Positions 8,783 to 17,233 are shown, counted from the first letter of the stretch. The stretch is 64,000 nucleotides of DNA from Alphaproteobacteria bacterium (GCA_019635875.1 JAHBYP010000001.1:372001-436000); one strand, 5' to 3'. The notes: generated from the sequence alone by a model not told the origin. A program made the numbers and translations.

Positions 8783-9158
8783 GACGTGATGATCTTATCG
8801 CAGCCTTCCCGGGATGCCGATCTCCGCTCCTAGGCGTGCGCGTTTGCCATGATTTGCCATGGCTGGCGAGACCTTCAGCACCGTGTTGCTCCAGCCTGTG
8901 CCGATCGGGATTTCCAATGCAAAGCCAACAGCTTGCCGCCCTTCTGAGGATCGGTTCGGACGATTGTCCCATGGGTCGACCGCCAGCACTATTTCCACCC
9001 CTAGCAGTGTCGACATTGGCAAGGCTGCCTGTCGGGCATCACTGCGATGCTCCCGACGTGTGTTGCGCTGCAACATGGACCGTGCGCAAATATCGCGCGA
9101 ATCAGCAGCAGCGGTGCCCGCCTGTGGGACGGCGGCGCCGACACAACGGAGGGTCCCC
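8783..9158. other. Intergenic region upstream of phaA, no convincing gene
   Basis: These 376 bases between divergent dinB and phaA are less GC-rich than the flanking genes. A 73-codon minus-strand frame (8795-9016) exists, but it has no family likeness I recognise and no clear ribosome binding site. The plus-strand frame into phaA is just a run-in. The stretch most likely holds two divergent promoters plus the PhaR-like palindrome listed separately. Confidence 0.5.
9061..9075. promoter_or_regulatory. Candidate PhaR-type operator upstream of phaA
   Basis: A perfect palindrome, TGTTGC-GCT-GCAACA, lies 83 bases before the phaA start. It resembles the TGC/GCA-rich sites bound by the polyhydroxyalkanoate regulator PhaR in alphaproteobacteria such as Paracoccus. 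Placement and the pathway of the downstream gene support this; binding is an inference. Confidence 0.45.
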
Positions 9159-10337
9159 ATGACCGACATCGTCATCGCCTCGGCGGCGCGTACCCCGATC
9201 GGCTCGTTCAATGGCGCGTTCAACAGCGTGCCGGCGCACGACCTCGGCAAGATCGCGATCAAGGGCGCGCTGGAGCGCGCCAAGGTGAAGCCCGAGGAGG
9301 TCGATGAGGTCATCATGGGCCAGATCCTGAGCGCGGCGCAGGGCCAGAACCCGGCGCGCCAGGCGGCGGTCAATGCCGGCATCCCGGTCGAAAAGACGGC
9401 GCTGGGCATCAACCAGCTCTGCGGCTCGGGCCTGCGCGCGGTGGCCTTCGGCTGGCAGGCGATCCGCAACGGCGACGCCAGCATCATGGTGGTCGGCGGC
9501 CAGGAGAGCATGAGCCAGGCGCCGCACGCCGCGCATATGCGCGACGGCACCAAGATGGGCGAGCTCAGGATGACCGACACCATGCTCAAGGACGGCCTGT
9601 GGGACGCGTTCCACGGCTATCACATGGGCAACACGGCGGAGAACGTCGCGCAGCGCTACCAGATCACCCGCGCCGAGCAGGATGCCTTCGCCGCGTCGTC
9701 GCAGAACAAGGCCGAGGCGGCGCAGAAAGCCGGCAGGTTCAAGGACGAGATCGTTCCGGTGACGGTGAAGACCCGCAAGGGCGACGTCGTCGTCGACACC
9801 GACGAGTTCCCGCGCCACGGCACCACGGTCGAGGCGCTGGCCAAGCTGCGGCCGGCCTTCACCAAGGAGGGCGGCTCGGTCACGGCCGGCAACGCCTCCG
9901 GCATCAACGACGGCGCCGCGGCGCTTGTCCTGATGAGTGCCGAGGAAGCCAAGAAGCGCGGCGTGACACCGCTGGCCAAGATCGTGTCGTGGGCGACCAC
10001 CGGCGTCGATCCGGCTGTCATGGGCATCGGCCCGGTGACGGCCTCACAGGTGGCGCTGAAGAAGGCCGGCTGGACGGTGAAGGATCTCGACCTGGTCGAG
10101 GCCAACGAGGCCTTCGCGGCGCAGGCCGTCGCGGTCGGCAAGGAGCTGGGCCTCGATCCCGAGAAGCTCAACGTCAATGGCGGCGCGATCGCGCTCGGCC
10201 ATCCCATCGGCGCCTCAGGTGCGCGCGTGCTGACCACGCTGCTCTACGAGATGCAGAAGCGCGACGCCAAAAAGGGCCTCGCCACGCTGTGCATCGGCGG
10301 TGGCATGGGCATCGCCATGTGCGTGGAGCGGTCGTAG
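9159..10337 (+). CDS. phaA: Acetyl-CoA C-acetyltransferase (beta-ketothiolase)
   Basis: A 392-residue biosynthetic thiolase condensing two acetyl-CoA to acetoacetyl-CoA, the first step of polyhydroxybutyrate synthesis. The nucleophilic Cys88 is in [13 protein letters not shown]; the catalytic His is in [19 protein letters not shown] and the second Cys in [11 protein letters not shown]. The start at 9159 begins the conserved [15 protein letters not shown], after GGAGGG at about -8; an upstream in-frame extension of 100 codons has no family similarity. phaB lies 2.2 kb downstream on the same strand, separated by two other genes. Confidence 0.95.
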   Translation: MTDIVIASAARTPIGSFNGAFNSVPAHDLGKIAIKGALERAKVKPEEVDEVIMGQILSAAQGQNPARQAAVNAGIPVEKTALGINQLCGSGLRAVAFGWQAIRNGDASIMVVGGQESMSQAPHAAHMRDGTKMGELRMTDTMLKDGLWDAFHGYHMGNTAENVAQRYQITRAEQDAFAASSQNKAEAAQKAGRFKDEIVPVTVKTRKGDVVVDTDEFPRHGTTVEALAKLRPAFTKEGGSVTAGNASGINDGAAALVLMSAEEAKKRGVTPLAKIVSWATTGVDPAVMGIGPVTASQVALKKAGWTVKDLDLVEANEAFAAQAVAVGKELGLDPEKLNVNGGAIALGHPIGASGARVLTTLLYEMQKRDAKKGLATLCIGGGMGIAMCVERS

Positions 10338-10362
10338 TCGGAGCGCCGGGGCTCCCAGAAGA

Positions 10363-11439
10363 TTAGCGCGCGAGCGACTTCATGCGCTCGCGTGCGCCTT
10401 CGATCAGCTTCCGCGTGAACTCGGCGGCTGGGCCGCCTTGGCCCAGCGACGCCGCCTGACCCGACCATAGCGGTGAGAAATCGCCCGAGCCCTTGGCCTC
10501 GGCCGCCGCGCGCAGCGGGCCGATGCCCGACGTGGCCAGCGGGAAGGCCGGTGCGTGCGGGCTGATCGGGCCCTGCTCGCGCATCACGCGGTTCAGAAGG
10601 CCGCGCGCCGGCCGGCCGGTGAAGACGTTGGTGAGCGCGGTCTGGTCGGCGCGCGCCGACTTCAGCGCCGCGCGGTGGATCGGGCTGATGCCGGCCTCGT
10701 CACAGAACAGGTAGGCGGTGCCGATCTGTACCGCGCTCGCACCCAGCGCCAGGGCCGCGACCACGCCGCGCGAATCGGCGATGCCGCCGGCGGCAATCAC
10801 CGGCACCTTCACCGCGTCGGCGATCTGCGGCACCAGGGCGAAGGTGCCGGGCTGGGCGGCGACGTCCTCGGTGAGGAACATGCCGCGATGGCCGCCGGCC
10901 TCGTTGCCCTGGGCGATCACCGCGTCGACGCCGTGATCCTCGAGCCATCGTGCTTCCTCGACCGTGGTCGCCGAGCTCAGCGTGATGCAGCCGGCGCTCT
11001 TCACCCGCTCGAACAGGCGCCTTTCCGGCAGGCCGAAATGGAAGCTCACCACCTTCGGCTTGAGCTCGACCATCAGCTCGCAGGCCGCCTCGTCGAACGG
11101 TGCACGGCCTGGACCTTCGGCGATCTTCGACGGATCGATGCCGAACTCGGCATAGTAGGCGCCCAGCGATTTGCGCCATCCCGCCTCGCGCGCCGCGTCG
11201 GGCACCGGATCCTGGTGGACGAAGAAGTTCACGTTGATCGGCTTGTCGGTGCGCTGGCGCATCACGCCGACGCCGGAGCGGATCTGGTCGACATTCAGCA
11301 TGGCGCAGGCCAGCGAACCCAGCCCGCCGGCCTCGCTCACGGCGGCGCCCAGCGCCGGCGTACCGGAGCCGGCCATGGGCGCCAGGAGGATCGGATGTTC
11401 GATGTCGACGAGGTCGATGAAACGGCGGTCGGACCACAT
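10363..11439 (-). CDS. Nitronate monooxygenase family flavoprotein
   Basis: A 358-residue TIM-barrel FMN enzyme of the NMO/2-nitropropane dioxygenase family, oxidising alkyl nitronates (for example propionate-3-nitronate) to carbonyl and nitrite. Features are the N-terminal EHPILLAPMAG, the flavin-site region DAVIAQGNEAGGHRG with its conserved His, and the phosphate-binding PVIAAGGIADSRGV...GASAVQIGTAYL. Full length. It converges on phaA and is divergent from a LysR gene, which probably controls it. Confidence 0.92.
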   Translation of the reverse strand: MWSDRRFIDLVDIEHPILLAPMAGSGTPALGAAVSEAGGLGSLACAMLNVDQIRSGVGVMRQRTDKPINVNFFVHQDPVPDAAREAGWRKSLGAYYAEFGIDPSKIAEGPGRAPFDEAACELMVELKPKVVSFHFGLPERRLFERVKSAGCITLSSATTVEEARWLEDHGVDAVIAQGNEAGGHRGMFLTEDVAAQPGTFALVPQIADAVKVPVIAAGGIADSRGVVAALALGASAVQIGTAYLFCDEAGISPIHRAALKSARADQTALTNVFTGRPARGLLNRVMREQGPISPHAPAFPLATSGIGPLRAAAEAKGSGDFSPLWSGQAASLGQGGPAAEFTRKLIEGARERMKSLAR

Positions 11440-11517
11440 GAGCGCCTCCGCGATGGTTGGCCAAGCCTCAGCCTAGGCCTCCGCGCTCATTGCCGGAAGC
11501 GATTTGATGGGATCAAT

Positions 11518-11538
11518 GCTATCGTTGCTGCAGATAGC
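11518..11538. promoter_or_regulatory. Candidate LysR operator (GCTATC-N9-GATAGC)
   Basis: A perfect 6-base inverted repeat with 9-base spacer lies 14 bases upstream of the LysR start, in the divergent region shared with the nitronate monooxygenase. It contains the T-N11-A core (T11522, A11534) typical of LysR-type binding sites, so autoregulation plus control of the flavoprotein is plausible. Confidence 0.5.
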
Positions 11539-11552
11539 TTTGGGAGCCCGTG

Positions 11553-12485
11553 ATGGACGCCTCCGATCTGCGTGTGTTCGAGGCGGTGGCCCGCTTGGGC
11601 GGCATGAACCGCGCCGCCCAGGCGCTCAATACCGTGCAGTCCAATGTCACCGCGCGGGTGCGGGCGCTGGAGGCCGAGCTCGGCGCGCCGCTGTTCGACC
11701 GGCATAGCCGCGGCGTGGCGCTGACCGCGGCCGGCCAGCGCCTGCTGCCCTATGCGACGAAGGTCCAGCACCTGCTCGACGATGCCGCGCGCGCCGCGCG
11801 CGACGACGGCTCGCCCTCGGGCCGGCTGACCGTGGGCACGCTCGAGACCACGGCCGCATTGCGGCTGGCAGAGCCGCTGGCGCGCTTCGCCGCCGAATGG
11901 CCGGCGGTCGATCTCGTGGTGCGTACCGGCACCACGACGGAGCTGATCGACATGGTGCTGGAGCGCCGCGTCGAGGGCGCCTTCGTCGCCGGCCCGGTCG
12001 ATCACCCTGAACTGCGCGATGAGCCGGTGTTCCGCGAGGAGCTGGCCATCTTCAGCGGCCGCGATCTCGTTTCGCTCGACGAACTCTCGGGTCGCCGCGA
12101 GCTGAAGCTGATCGTGCTGCGCGCGGGCTGCTCCTACCGCCAGCGGCTGGAGCACGTGCTGGCGCGGCGCGGCGTGGTTTCCACGCGCCTGCTGGAGTTC
12201 GGCACACTGGAGGCGATCTTCAACTGCGTCGCCGCCGGCATCGGCATCACCCTGCTGCCGCGTCAGCTGGCCGGCGGCGTGTGGAGCGCCAGCCGTGTGG
12301 CGGTGCATCAGCTGCCGCCGAACGAGGCGATGGTGCGCACGGTCTTCATCCGCCGTCGTGACGCCTTCATGTCGAGCGCGCTGTCGGCCTTCGTCGCGGC
12401 CGCCGGTGTGGAGCCTGAATGCTCATCCGCGACACGAAGGCGCGCAGGCACTGCAGCTATTGTCGCGGTGCGCAATGCCGACTAG
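11553..12485 (+). CDS. LysR-family transcriptional regulator
   Basis: A 310-residue LTTR. The N-terminal winged helix (DLRVFEAVARLGGMNRAAQA, VQSNVTARVRALEAELG, PLFDRHSRGVALT) is followed by a periplasmic-binding-like effector domain (~92-295). ATG 11553 is preferred over GTG 11550 because GGGAG (11542-11546) sits 6 bases from the ATG. The last ~25 residues are a basic/alanine-rich tail. It is divergent from the nitronate monooxygenase and followed 54 bases later by phaB; a role for the former is more likely. Confidence 0.92.
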   Translation: MDASDLRVFEAVARLGGMNRAAQALNTVQSNVTARVRALEAELGAPLFDRHSRGVALTAAGQRLLPYATKVQHLLDDAARAARDDGSPSGRLTVGTLETTAALRLAEPLARFAAEWPAVDLVVRTGTTTELIDMVLERRVEGAFVAGPVDHPELRDEPVFREELAIFSGRDLVSLDELSGRRELKLIVLRAGCSYRQRLEHVLARRGVVSTRLLEFGTLEAIFNCVAAGIGITLLPRQLAGGVWSASRVAVHQLPPNEAMVRTVFIRRRDAFMSSALSAFVAAAGVEPECSSATRRRAGTAAIVAVRNAD

Positions 12486-12539
12486 CAACACGACCGCTTT
12501 CAGGGAACACTGGCTGAGAAATCGATCGGGAGGAACTAG

Positions 12540-13262
12540 ATGGCTCGCGTTGCATTGGTCACCGGCGGTACCCGCGGCATCGGCGCCGCGATCTCCAGGA
12601 TGCTGAAGCTGCGCGGCTATGTCGTGGCGGCCAACTACGCCGGCAACGACGTCGCGGCGACGCAGTTCAAGGAGGAGACCGGCATCCCGGTCTACAAGTT
12701 CGACGTCGGCGATTTCGCCGCCGTGCAGGCCGCCGTGGCGCAGATCGAGAAGGACCTCGGGCCGATTGATGTGGTGGTCAACAACGCCGGCATCACGCGC
12801 GACGCCACCATGCGCCGCCTGACGCGCGACAACTGGGACCAGGTGATGAACACCAACCTCGGTTCCTGCTTCAACGTCTGCAAGGCGGTGTGGGACGGCA
12901 TGAACACGCGCGGCTTCGGCCGCATCGTCAACATCGGCTCGATCAACGGCCAGGGCGGCCAGTACGGCCAGGTCAACTACGCCGCCGCCAAGTCGGGCAT
13001 CCACGGCTTCACCAAGGCGCTGGCCCAGGAAGGCGCCGCCAAGGGCGTCACCGTCAATGCCATCGCCCCGGGTTACACCGACACCGACATGGTCTCGGCG
13101 GTGCCGGCCAACGTGCTCGAGAAGATCGTCGCCAAGATCCCGGTCGGCCGGTTGGGCAAGGCCGACGAGATCGCCCGCGGCGTGCTGTTCCTGGTCGCTG
13201 ACGACGCCGGCTTCATCACCGGCTCGACGCTCAGCATCAACGGCGGCCAGCATATGTATTGA
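12540..13262 (+). CDS. phaB: Acetoacetyl-CoA reductase
   Basis: A 240-residue short-chain dehydrogenase reducing acetoacetyl-CoA to (R)-3-hydroxybutyryl-CoA with NADPH for polyhydroxybutyrate. The cofactor motif is VTGGTRGIG (7-15); the catalytic Ser134, Tyr147 and Lys151 sit in NIGSINGQGGQYGQ and NYAAAK. Family markers NNAGITRDATMRRLT and GYTDTDMV are present, and the length fits PhaB rather than FabG. GGAGG sits 6 bases before the ATG. PHA synthase is not in the window. Confidence 0.95.
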   Translation: MARVALVTGGTRGIGAAISRMLKLRGYVVAANYAGNDVAATQFKEETGIPVYKFDVGDFAAVQAAVAQIEKDLGPIDVVVNNAGITRDATMRRLTRDNWDQVMNTNLGSCFNVCKAVWDGMNTRGFGRIVNIGSINGQGGQYGQVNYAAAKSGIHGFTKALAQEGAAKGVTVNAIAPGYTDTDMVSAVPANVLEKIVAKIPVGRLGKADEIARGVLFLVADDAGFITGSTLSINGGQHMY

Positions 13263-13272
13263 CCGTCGTTTA

Positions 13273-13392
13273 CCTTCCCCCGGAGGGGGAAGGTGGCGCG
13301 TAGCGACGGAAGGGGGATGTCTCGACGCGATCGCTGTCCGTCTTCGACATCCCCCTTCCGCCCTTCGGGCACCTTCCCCCTCCGGGGGAAGG
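13273..13392. repeat. Nested palindromic repeat between phaB and CoA-transferase
   Basis: Arms 13273-13321 and 13346-13392 are complementary over the outer ~22 and inner ~15 bases. Each outer end is itself a hairpin (CCTTCCCCC-GGA-GGGGGAAGG), so the whole can fold as a cloverleaf-like or cruciform structure. It lies between convergent genes, where it could act as a bidirectional terminator. A shorter relative is at 44640-44752, which marks this as a dispersed family. Confidence 0.8.
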
Positions 13393-13403
13393 CATCGGTT
13401 CTG

Positions 13404-14660
13404 CTACTCCTCATCGTTTCCCGCGCTGCCGCCTTCGGCGACGGCGCCTTCGGCCTTCAGCGCCGCGTAAGCGGCGTCGTCGATCCCCAGCTCCTTGAGC
13501 AGCGCGCGGTTGTGCTCGCCGATCTTCGGTGCCGGCGTGCGGATCGAGGCCGGCGTGCCGGCGAGCCGCGGCACGACGTGGTGCATGGGGAACTGGCCGA
13601 CCTCGGAGTCGGGATAGTCGGCGATCAGCTCGCGCTCGAGGATGTGCGGATCCTCCATGATCTGGCGCACGTCGTAGATCGGGCCGATGGTGACCTCTTC
13701 CTTCTCGAAGAAGGCGACGTTCTCCGCCTGGCTGCGAGCGCCGACGAACGCACCGATGATGGCGTCGAGCTCCTCGGCGTGCTTCACGCGCTGGGCGTTG
13801 GTCATGTAGCGCGGATCGCGATTGAGATCGTCGCGGCCGATCGAGCGGAACAGGCGCTCGGCCATCTTCTGCGTCGAGGCCGAGAGGCAGACGTAGAGCC
13901 CGTCCTTCGTCCTGTAGGCGTTGCGCGGCGCGGCGTTGGTCGAGCGGCTGCCGGTGCGCGGCTTGACCTTGCCGTTGAGCCGGTAGTTCGCGGCCTGCGG
14001 ACCCAGCACCGCGAGCATCGGATCGAGCAGCGGCAGGTCGATCACCTGGCCCTTGCCACCGTTCATCTCGACCTCGCGCAGTGCGATCATCGCGCCCGAG
14101 GCGCCGTAGAGTCCGGCCACCGTGTCGGCGAGATACATCGGCGGCAGCACCGGCTCGCGGTCACCGAAGCCGTTGAACGAGGCGAAGCCGGACATGCCCT
14201 CGACCAGCGTGCCGAAGCCGGGACGCCTGGCGTAGGGGCCGTCCTGGCCCCAGCCGGAGATGCGCACGATCACCAGCCTGGGATTGCGCGCCAGCAGCAC
14301 CTCGGGCCCCAGCCCCATCTTTTCCAGGGTGCCGGGGCGGAAGCTCTCGACGAACATCTGGGCCGAGGGCACGAGGTCGAGCAGCAGCTTGCGCGCGCTG
14401 GGCTTGCGCAGCTCCAGCCCGAGGCTCTTTTTGTTGCGCGCGTAGATCTTCCAGTTGGTCTCGACGTCGTTGACCTTCCAGCCGCGCAAGGTGTCGCCGG
14501 CCGGCGGCTCGACCTTGATCACCTCGGCGCCGAAATCGCCCAGCACCTGGGTCAGCATGTTGCCGGCCACCAGCCGCGACAGGTCGAGCACGCGCACGCC
14601 GGCCAGCGGCGCCTTCGCCCCTGGCGTGTAATCCCGTCGCTTCAGCGAAGCCGTCATCAT
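13404..14660 (-). CDS. CaiB/BaiF-family CoA-transferase
   Basis: A 418-residue class III CoA-transferase moving CoA between carboxylic acids. N-terminal PLAGVRVLDLSRLVAGNMLTQ, GAEVIKVEPPAGD, NKKSLGLELR and SFRPGTLEKMGLG are family hallmarks, and the conserved Asp lies in YLADTVAGLYGASGAM. The 3' end encodes a hydrophilic alanine/glycine tail. Substrate unknown; such genes often act in carnitine, oxalate or dicarboxylate use. It stands alone, convergent with phaB across the palindromic repeat. Confidence 0.92.
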   Translation of the reverse strand: MMTASLKRRDYTPGAKAPLAGVRVLDLSRLVAGNMLTQVLGDFGAEVIKVEPPAGDTLRGWKVNDVETNWKIYARNKKSLGLELRKPSARKLLLDLVPSAQMFVESFRPGTLEKMGLGPEVLLARNPRLVIVRISGWGQDGPYARRPGFGTLVEGMSGFASFNGFGDREPVLPPMYLADTVAGLYGASGAMIALREVEMNGGKGQVIDLPLLDPMLAVLGPQAANYRLNGKVKPRTGSRSTNAAPRNAYRTKDGLYVCLSASTQKMAERLFRSIGRDDLNRDPRYMTNAQRVKHAEELDAIIGAFVGARSQAENVAFFEKEEVTIGPIYDVRQIMEDPHILERELIADYPDSEVGQFPMHHVVPRLAGTPASIRTPAPKIGEHNRALLKELGIDDAAYAALKAEGAVAEGGSAGNDEE

Positions 14661-14768
14661 CCACTCCGTACAGTGCTGCCGGCTGGATGATAGCGCGCGT
14701 CGCGGCCAGGAGTCGCTCGGCGCGGAAGCGGATGGTGATGTCGGGCGGCTATCGACGTCCCGCAGGCT

Positions 14769-15389
14769 TCAGTTTTCGCGCCGCGGTCGGCTGAAGGCCT
14801 GCATCATCTCGCGTGCCAGCTCCTCGGGCGCGCGGCCGGCGCTCAGCGACTCGGGGATCTGCCGGTCGATCAGCAGATGGGCGATGCCGTGCACGAAGGC
14901 CCAGGCGGCCAGCGCCGTGTCGTTGGCGAGGCGGTCGCTGGCGCCGCCGCTCAGTGCCTGGCGCAGGACAAAGAAGCCGTTGCGCGCCGCCTCGCTCAGC
15001 TCGGCATGGGTCCGGCTGCTGACGTCGCGCGAGAACATCAGCTTGAAGACGGCCGGGCGGCGCAACGCGAAGCGGATATAGGCCAGTGCCCGGGACCGCA
15101 TCATCTCGCCGGGCGGGGCGTTGCCGGCCGCCTCCTGGCCATCGGCGGTGAGCTCGCGAAAGCCCTCGGCGGCCAGCGCCGCCAGGAGCGCGTCGCGATT
15201 TTCGAAGTGCTTGTAGGGCGCGTTATGCGACACGCCCAGGGCGCGCGCCAGTTCGCGCAGGCTGAGCGCCTCCGGACCCGACGTCGCCAGCACCCGGCCC
15301 GCCTCGCGCAACAGCGCGGCGCGCAGGTCGCCGTGATGATAGCGATCGGCAGTTTTCGGGCGGCCGCGCGAAGTTGGCATTGACAACAT
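14769..15389 (-). CDS. TetR/AcrR-family repressor (WHG-type)
   Basis: A 206-residue regulator. The HTH (ALSLRELARALGVSHNAPYKHFENRDALLAAL) and the following FRELTADG region match the TetR group with a WHG C-terminal domain. ATG 15389 and ATG 15380 (MPTSRGRPK) are both possible starts. Two palindromic sites at and upstream of its start suggest autorepression and control of the divergent DUF2306 gene. Confidence 0.9.
   Translation of the reverse strand: MLSMPTSRGRPKTADRYHHGDLRAALLREAGRVLATSGPEALSLRELARALGVSHNAPYKHFENRDALLAALAAEGFRELTADGQEAAGNAPPGEMMRSRALAYIRFALRRPAVFKLMFSRDVSSRTHAELSEAARNGFFVLRQALSGGASDRLANDTALAAWAFVHGIAHLLIDRQIPESLSAGRAPEELAREMMQAFSRPRREN
15373..15387. promoter_or_regulatory. 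TetR operator candidate 1
   Basis: GTTGGCATTGACAAC is a near-perfect 15-base palindrome covering the start-codon region of the TetR gene. A 14/15 identical copy lies exactly 32 bases away (15405-15419), about three helical turns. Confidence 0.6.
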
Positions 15390-15404
15390 CTCGAAGTGGT
15401 TTAT

Positions 15405-15419
15405 GTTGGCAATGACAAC
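15405..15419. promoter_or_regulatory. TetR operator candidate 2
   Basis: GTTGGCAATGACAAC is the second copy of the palindrome, same orientation as the first and on the same helical face. It lies in the divergent TetR/DUF2306 promoter region, where a dimer pair could repress both genes. Confidence 0.6.
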
Positions 15420-15473
15420 TTAACGGTTCGGCGCCGCGACGGCAACCGTGCGTGCCGGTCCGGGGAGAGCGCG

Positions 15474-15878
15474 ATGACACTCGAGCCTGTCGCCGCCGCG
15501 CCGCTGGCGATCCAGGTCCATCTGGTCACGGTGCTCGCCGCCGCGGGGCTGGGTCTGTGGCTGTTGGCGCAACCCAAGGGCACGCCGGTTCACCGCATCA
15601 CCGGCCGCGTTTGGATGGCGCTCATGGTGGTGGCTGCGCTGAGTTCGTTTCTCATTCCGGCGACACTGCTGCGTGTCGTCGGGCCGTTCGGCGCCATTCA
15701 TGGCCTGTCGGTGCTGGTCCTGGTGATGGTGACGCTGGCGATCCGGGCGGCGCGCGCCGGCCGCATCCGTGCGCATCGCGGCTTTGTCATCGGCCTCTAC
15801 GTCGGTGCGATCCTCGGCGCCGGAGGTGGCGCGCTGGTGCCCGGCCGCATGATCTCGCGCATCCTGGGCTACGCCTGA
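15474..15878 (+). CDS. DUF2306-type small membrane protein
   Basis: A 134-residue protein with four predicted membrane helices (~13-30, 43-60, 64-80, 99-115). The spacing of His residues (VHLVTVLAAAGLGLW, GTPVHRITGRVW, GAIHGLSVL, RAHRGFV) resembles the DUF2306 membrane family. Function unknown. The ATG at 15474 follows GGGGAGAG; the frame continues upstream but crosses the TetR operators. It overlaps the next gene by one base (TGATG), so the two were built as an operon under TetR control. Confidence 0.75.
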   Translation: MTLEPVAAAPLAIQVHLVTVLAAAGLGLWLLAQPKGTPVHRITGRVWMALMVVAALSSFLIPATLLRVVGPFGAIHGLSVLVLVMVTLAIRAARAGRIRAHRGFVIGLYVGAILGAGGGALVPGRMISRILGYA

Positions 15879-16333
15879 TGGAAGGGGCAACGCCCAGCCG
15901 CACCGCCCTCGGCGCCGCCATGCTGCGCGCCCAGCACCAGGTGCTCGAGGGCGGCCGCATCTTCCGCGACCCTCTGGCGTTGCGCATCATCGGCGCCGAC
16001 GCCGAATCACTGCGCGGCGAGGCAGACTCCGTCACGTCGGGCCTGCGCCGCTTCATCGCCGCGCGCTCGCGTTTCGCCAAGGACGCGCTGGCCGACGCGC
16101 GCACCCGTGGCACGACGCAGCTCGTGGTGCTGGGCGCCGGCCTCGACACCTGCGCCTATCGCACCGACGCGGCCGACCTGCGCATGTTTGAGGTCGATCA
16201 TCCTGCGACGCAGGCCTGGAAGCGCAAGTTGCTCGCCGACGCCGGCATCGGGATTCCCGAGGCACTGACGTTCGTGCCCATCGATTTCGAGCGCGACTCG
16301 CTGGCGCGCAAGCTCCATGTCCGGCCGAGTTGA
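15878..16333 (+). pseudogene. SAM-dependent methyltransferase, 3'-truncated (TIGR00027 type)
   Basis: 151 residues matching the first half of the leucine-carboxyl-methyltransferase-like TIGR00027 family, which normally runs ~260-280. Visible are SRTALGAAMLRAQHQ, DPLALRIIG, the SAM-binding LVVLGAGLDTCAYR and FEVDHPATQAWKRKLL. It stops at LARKLHVRPS, before the expected acidic SAM-site and C-terminal motifs, directly against the palindromic repeat at 16334. No continuation appears in any frame downstream, where the opposite-strand hydrolase begins. Probably non-functional; a functional truncated form is less likely. Confidence 0.65.
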
Positions 16334-16416
16334 ATCAACCCTGTCATCCCGAGCGCAGCGAGGAATCCAGGCAGCTTCCCTAGATCCCTCGCTGCGCTCG
16401 GGATGACAGGGTTGAT
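16334..16416. repeat. Palindromic repeat, GTCATCCCGAGCGCAGCGAGG family
   Basis: Arms 16334-16367 and 16383-16416 are complementary at 33 of 34 positions with a 15-base loop. The core GTCATCCCGAGCGCAGCGAG is a motif seen dispersed in many bacterial genomes; a diverged copy is at 59871-59973. It sits exactly at the broken end of the methyltransferase and 10 bases from the stop of the convergent hydrolase, where it can also terminate transcription both ways. Confidence 0.85.
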
Positions 16417-16425
16417 ACCGCATTC

Positions 16426-17178
16426 CTAGGCAGCGACACGAACCAGCAGGTTGGCGAGCGGGCTCGGCGCGGTGACCATCGCGTCGTGGCCGGTGGCCAG
16501 CTCCTCGACCTGCCAGCCCAGCCGCGAACGCGCCATCTGCAGGTATCGGCCGACCGATGCCATGGCCGGCCGCGTGCAGGCGACGTAGATGCAGCGCAGC
16601 CCGTTGCCCAGCGGGTTGGCCAGCCGCAGCGGCGTGGCGAAGGTGTTGGCGGGATGCGGCGTCAGGTTGCTCTCGACCCAGGCGCGCTCGCTGGCGTCGA
16701 TCACGCCGAAGGCCGAGGCGGGCATCGGCGGCAGGGCTGCGGCGCGACCGGATTGCCTGGTCCCGCCCAGAGACTGGCCGTTCTCGACGATGACGGCGTC
16801 GAGGAAGACCAGTCGGCGCAGGCGATGCGGCACGCGGTCGGCGACGCCGCTGATCACCACCCCGGCGTAGCTGTGGCCGACCAGCACCGCGTTCTGCACG
16901 CGCCGGCGGTCGAGCAGGTCGACGACCTCGTCGATATGGGTGTCGAGCGTGATGTCGGCGCTGAGCTCGCCGGCGCGTTCGCCCATGCCGGCCAGGGTCG
17001 GCGCGATCACCTCGTGGCCGCGCGCTTCCAGGAGTGGCGTCAGCAGCTGCCAGCACCACGCGCCGTGCCAGGCGCCGTGGATCAGCACGAAGGTAACGGG
17101 TGCGTCCTGCGCGCGGGCCGGCATGGCGAGCGTTCCCGCCATCATCGCCGCCGTCCCCAGGAATGCTCGCCGTCGCAT
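16426..17178 (-). CDS. Tat-exported alpha/beta hydrolase
   Basis: A 250-residue serine hydrolase. The N-terminus MRRRAFLGTAAMMAGTLAMP ending ARAQ resembles a Tat signal. The fold starts at FVLIHGAWHGAWCW (oxyanion region); the nucleophile elbow is VGHSYAG and the catalytic His is in ATGHDAM. It resembles salicylate esterase/methylesterase-like enzymes; substrate unknown. ATG 17178 has GGAG at -8 and is preferred over GTG 17193. Divergent from the AhpD-like gene. Confidence 0.88.
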   Translation of the reverse strand: MRRRAFLGTAAMMAGTLAMPARAQDAPVTFVLIHGAWHGAWCWQLLTPLLEARGHEVIAPTLAGMGERAGELSADITLDTHIDEVVDLLDRRRVQNAVLVGHSYAGVVISGVADRVPHRLRRLVFLDAVIVENGQSLGGTRQSGRAAALPPMPASAFGVIDASERAWVESNLTPHPANTFATPLRLANPLGNGLRCIYVACTRPAMASVGRYLQMARSRLGWQVEELATGHDAMVTAPSPLANLLVRVAA

Positions 17179-17233
17179 CGCCGATCTCCTCACGTTGTCC
17201 GCGCCCCGGTAGCGCGCCCCTGTGGCGGATCGA

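Noticed and set aside
8795..9016. 73-codon minus-strand frame upstream of phaA
   Set aside because: No recognised family, no ribosome binding site, and it overlaps the likely divergent promoter region; kept only as a remote possibility.
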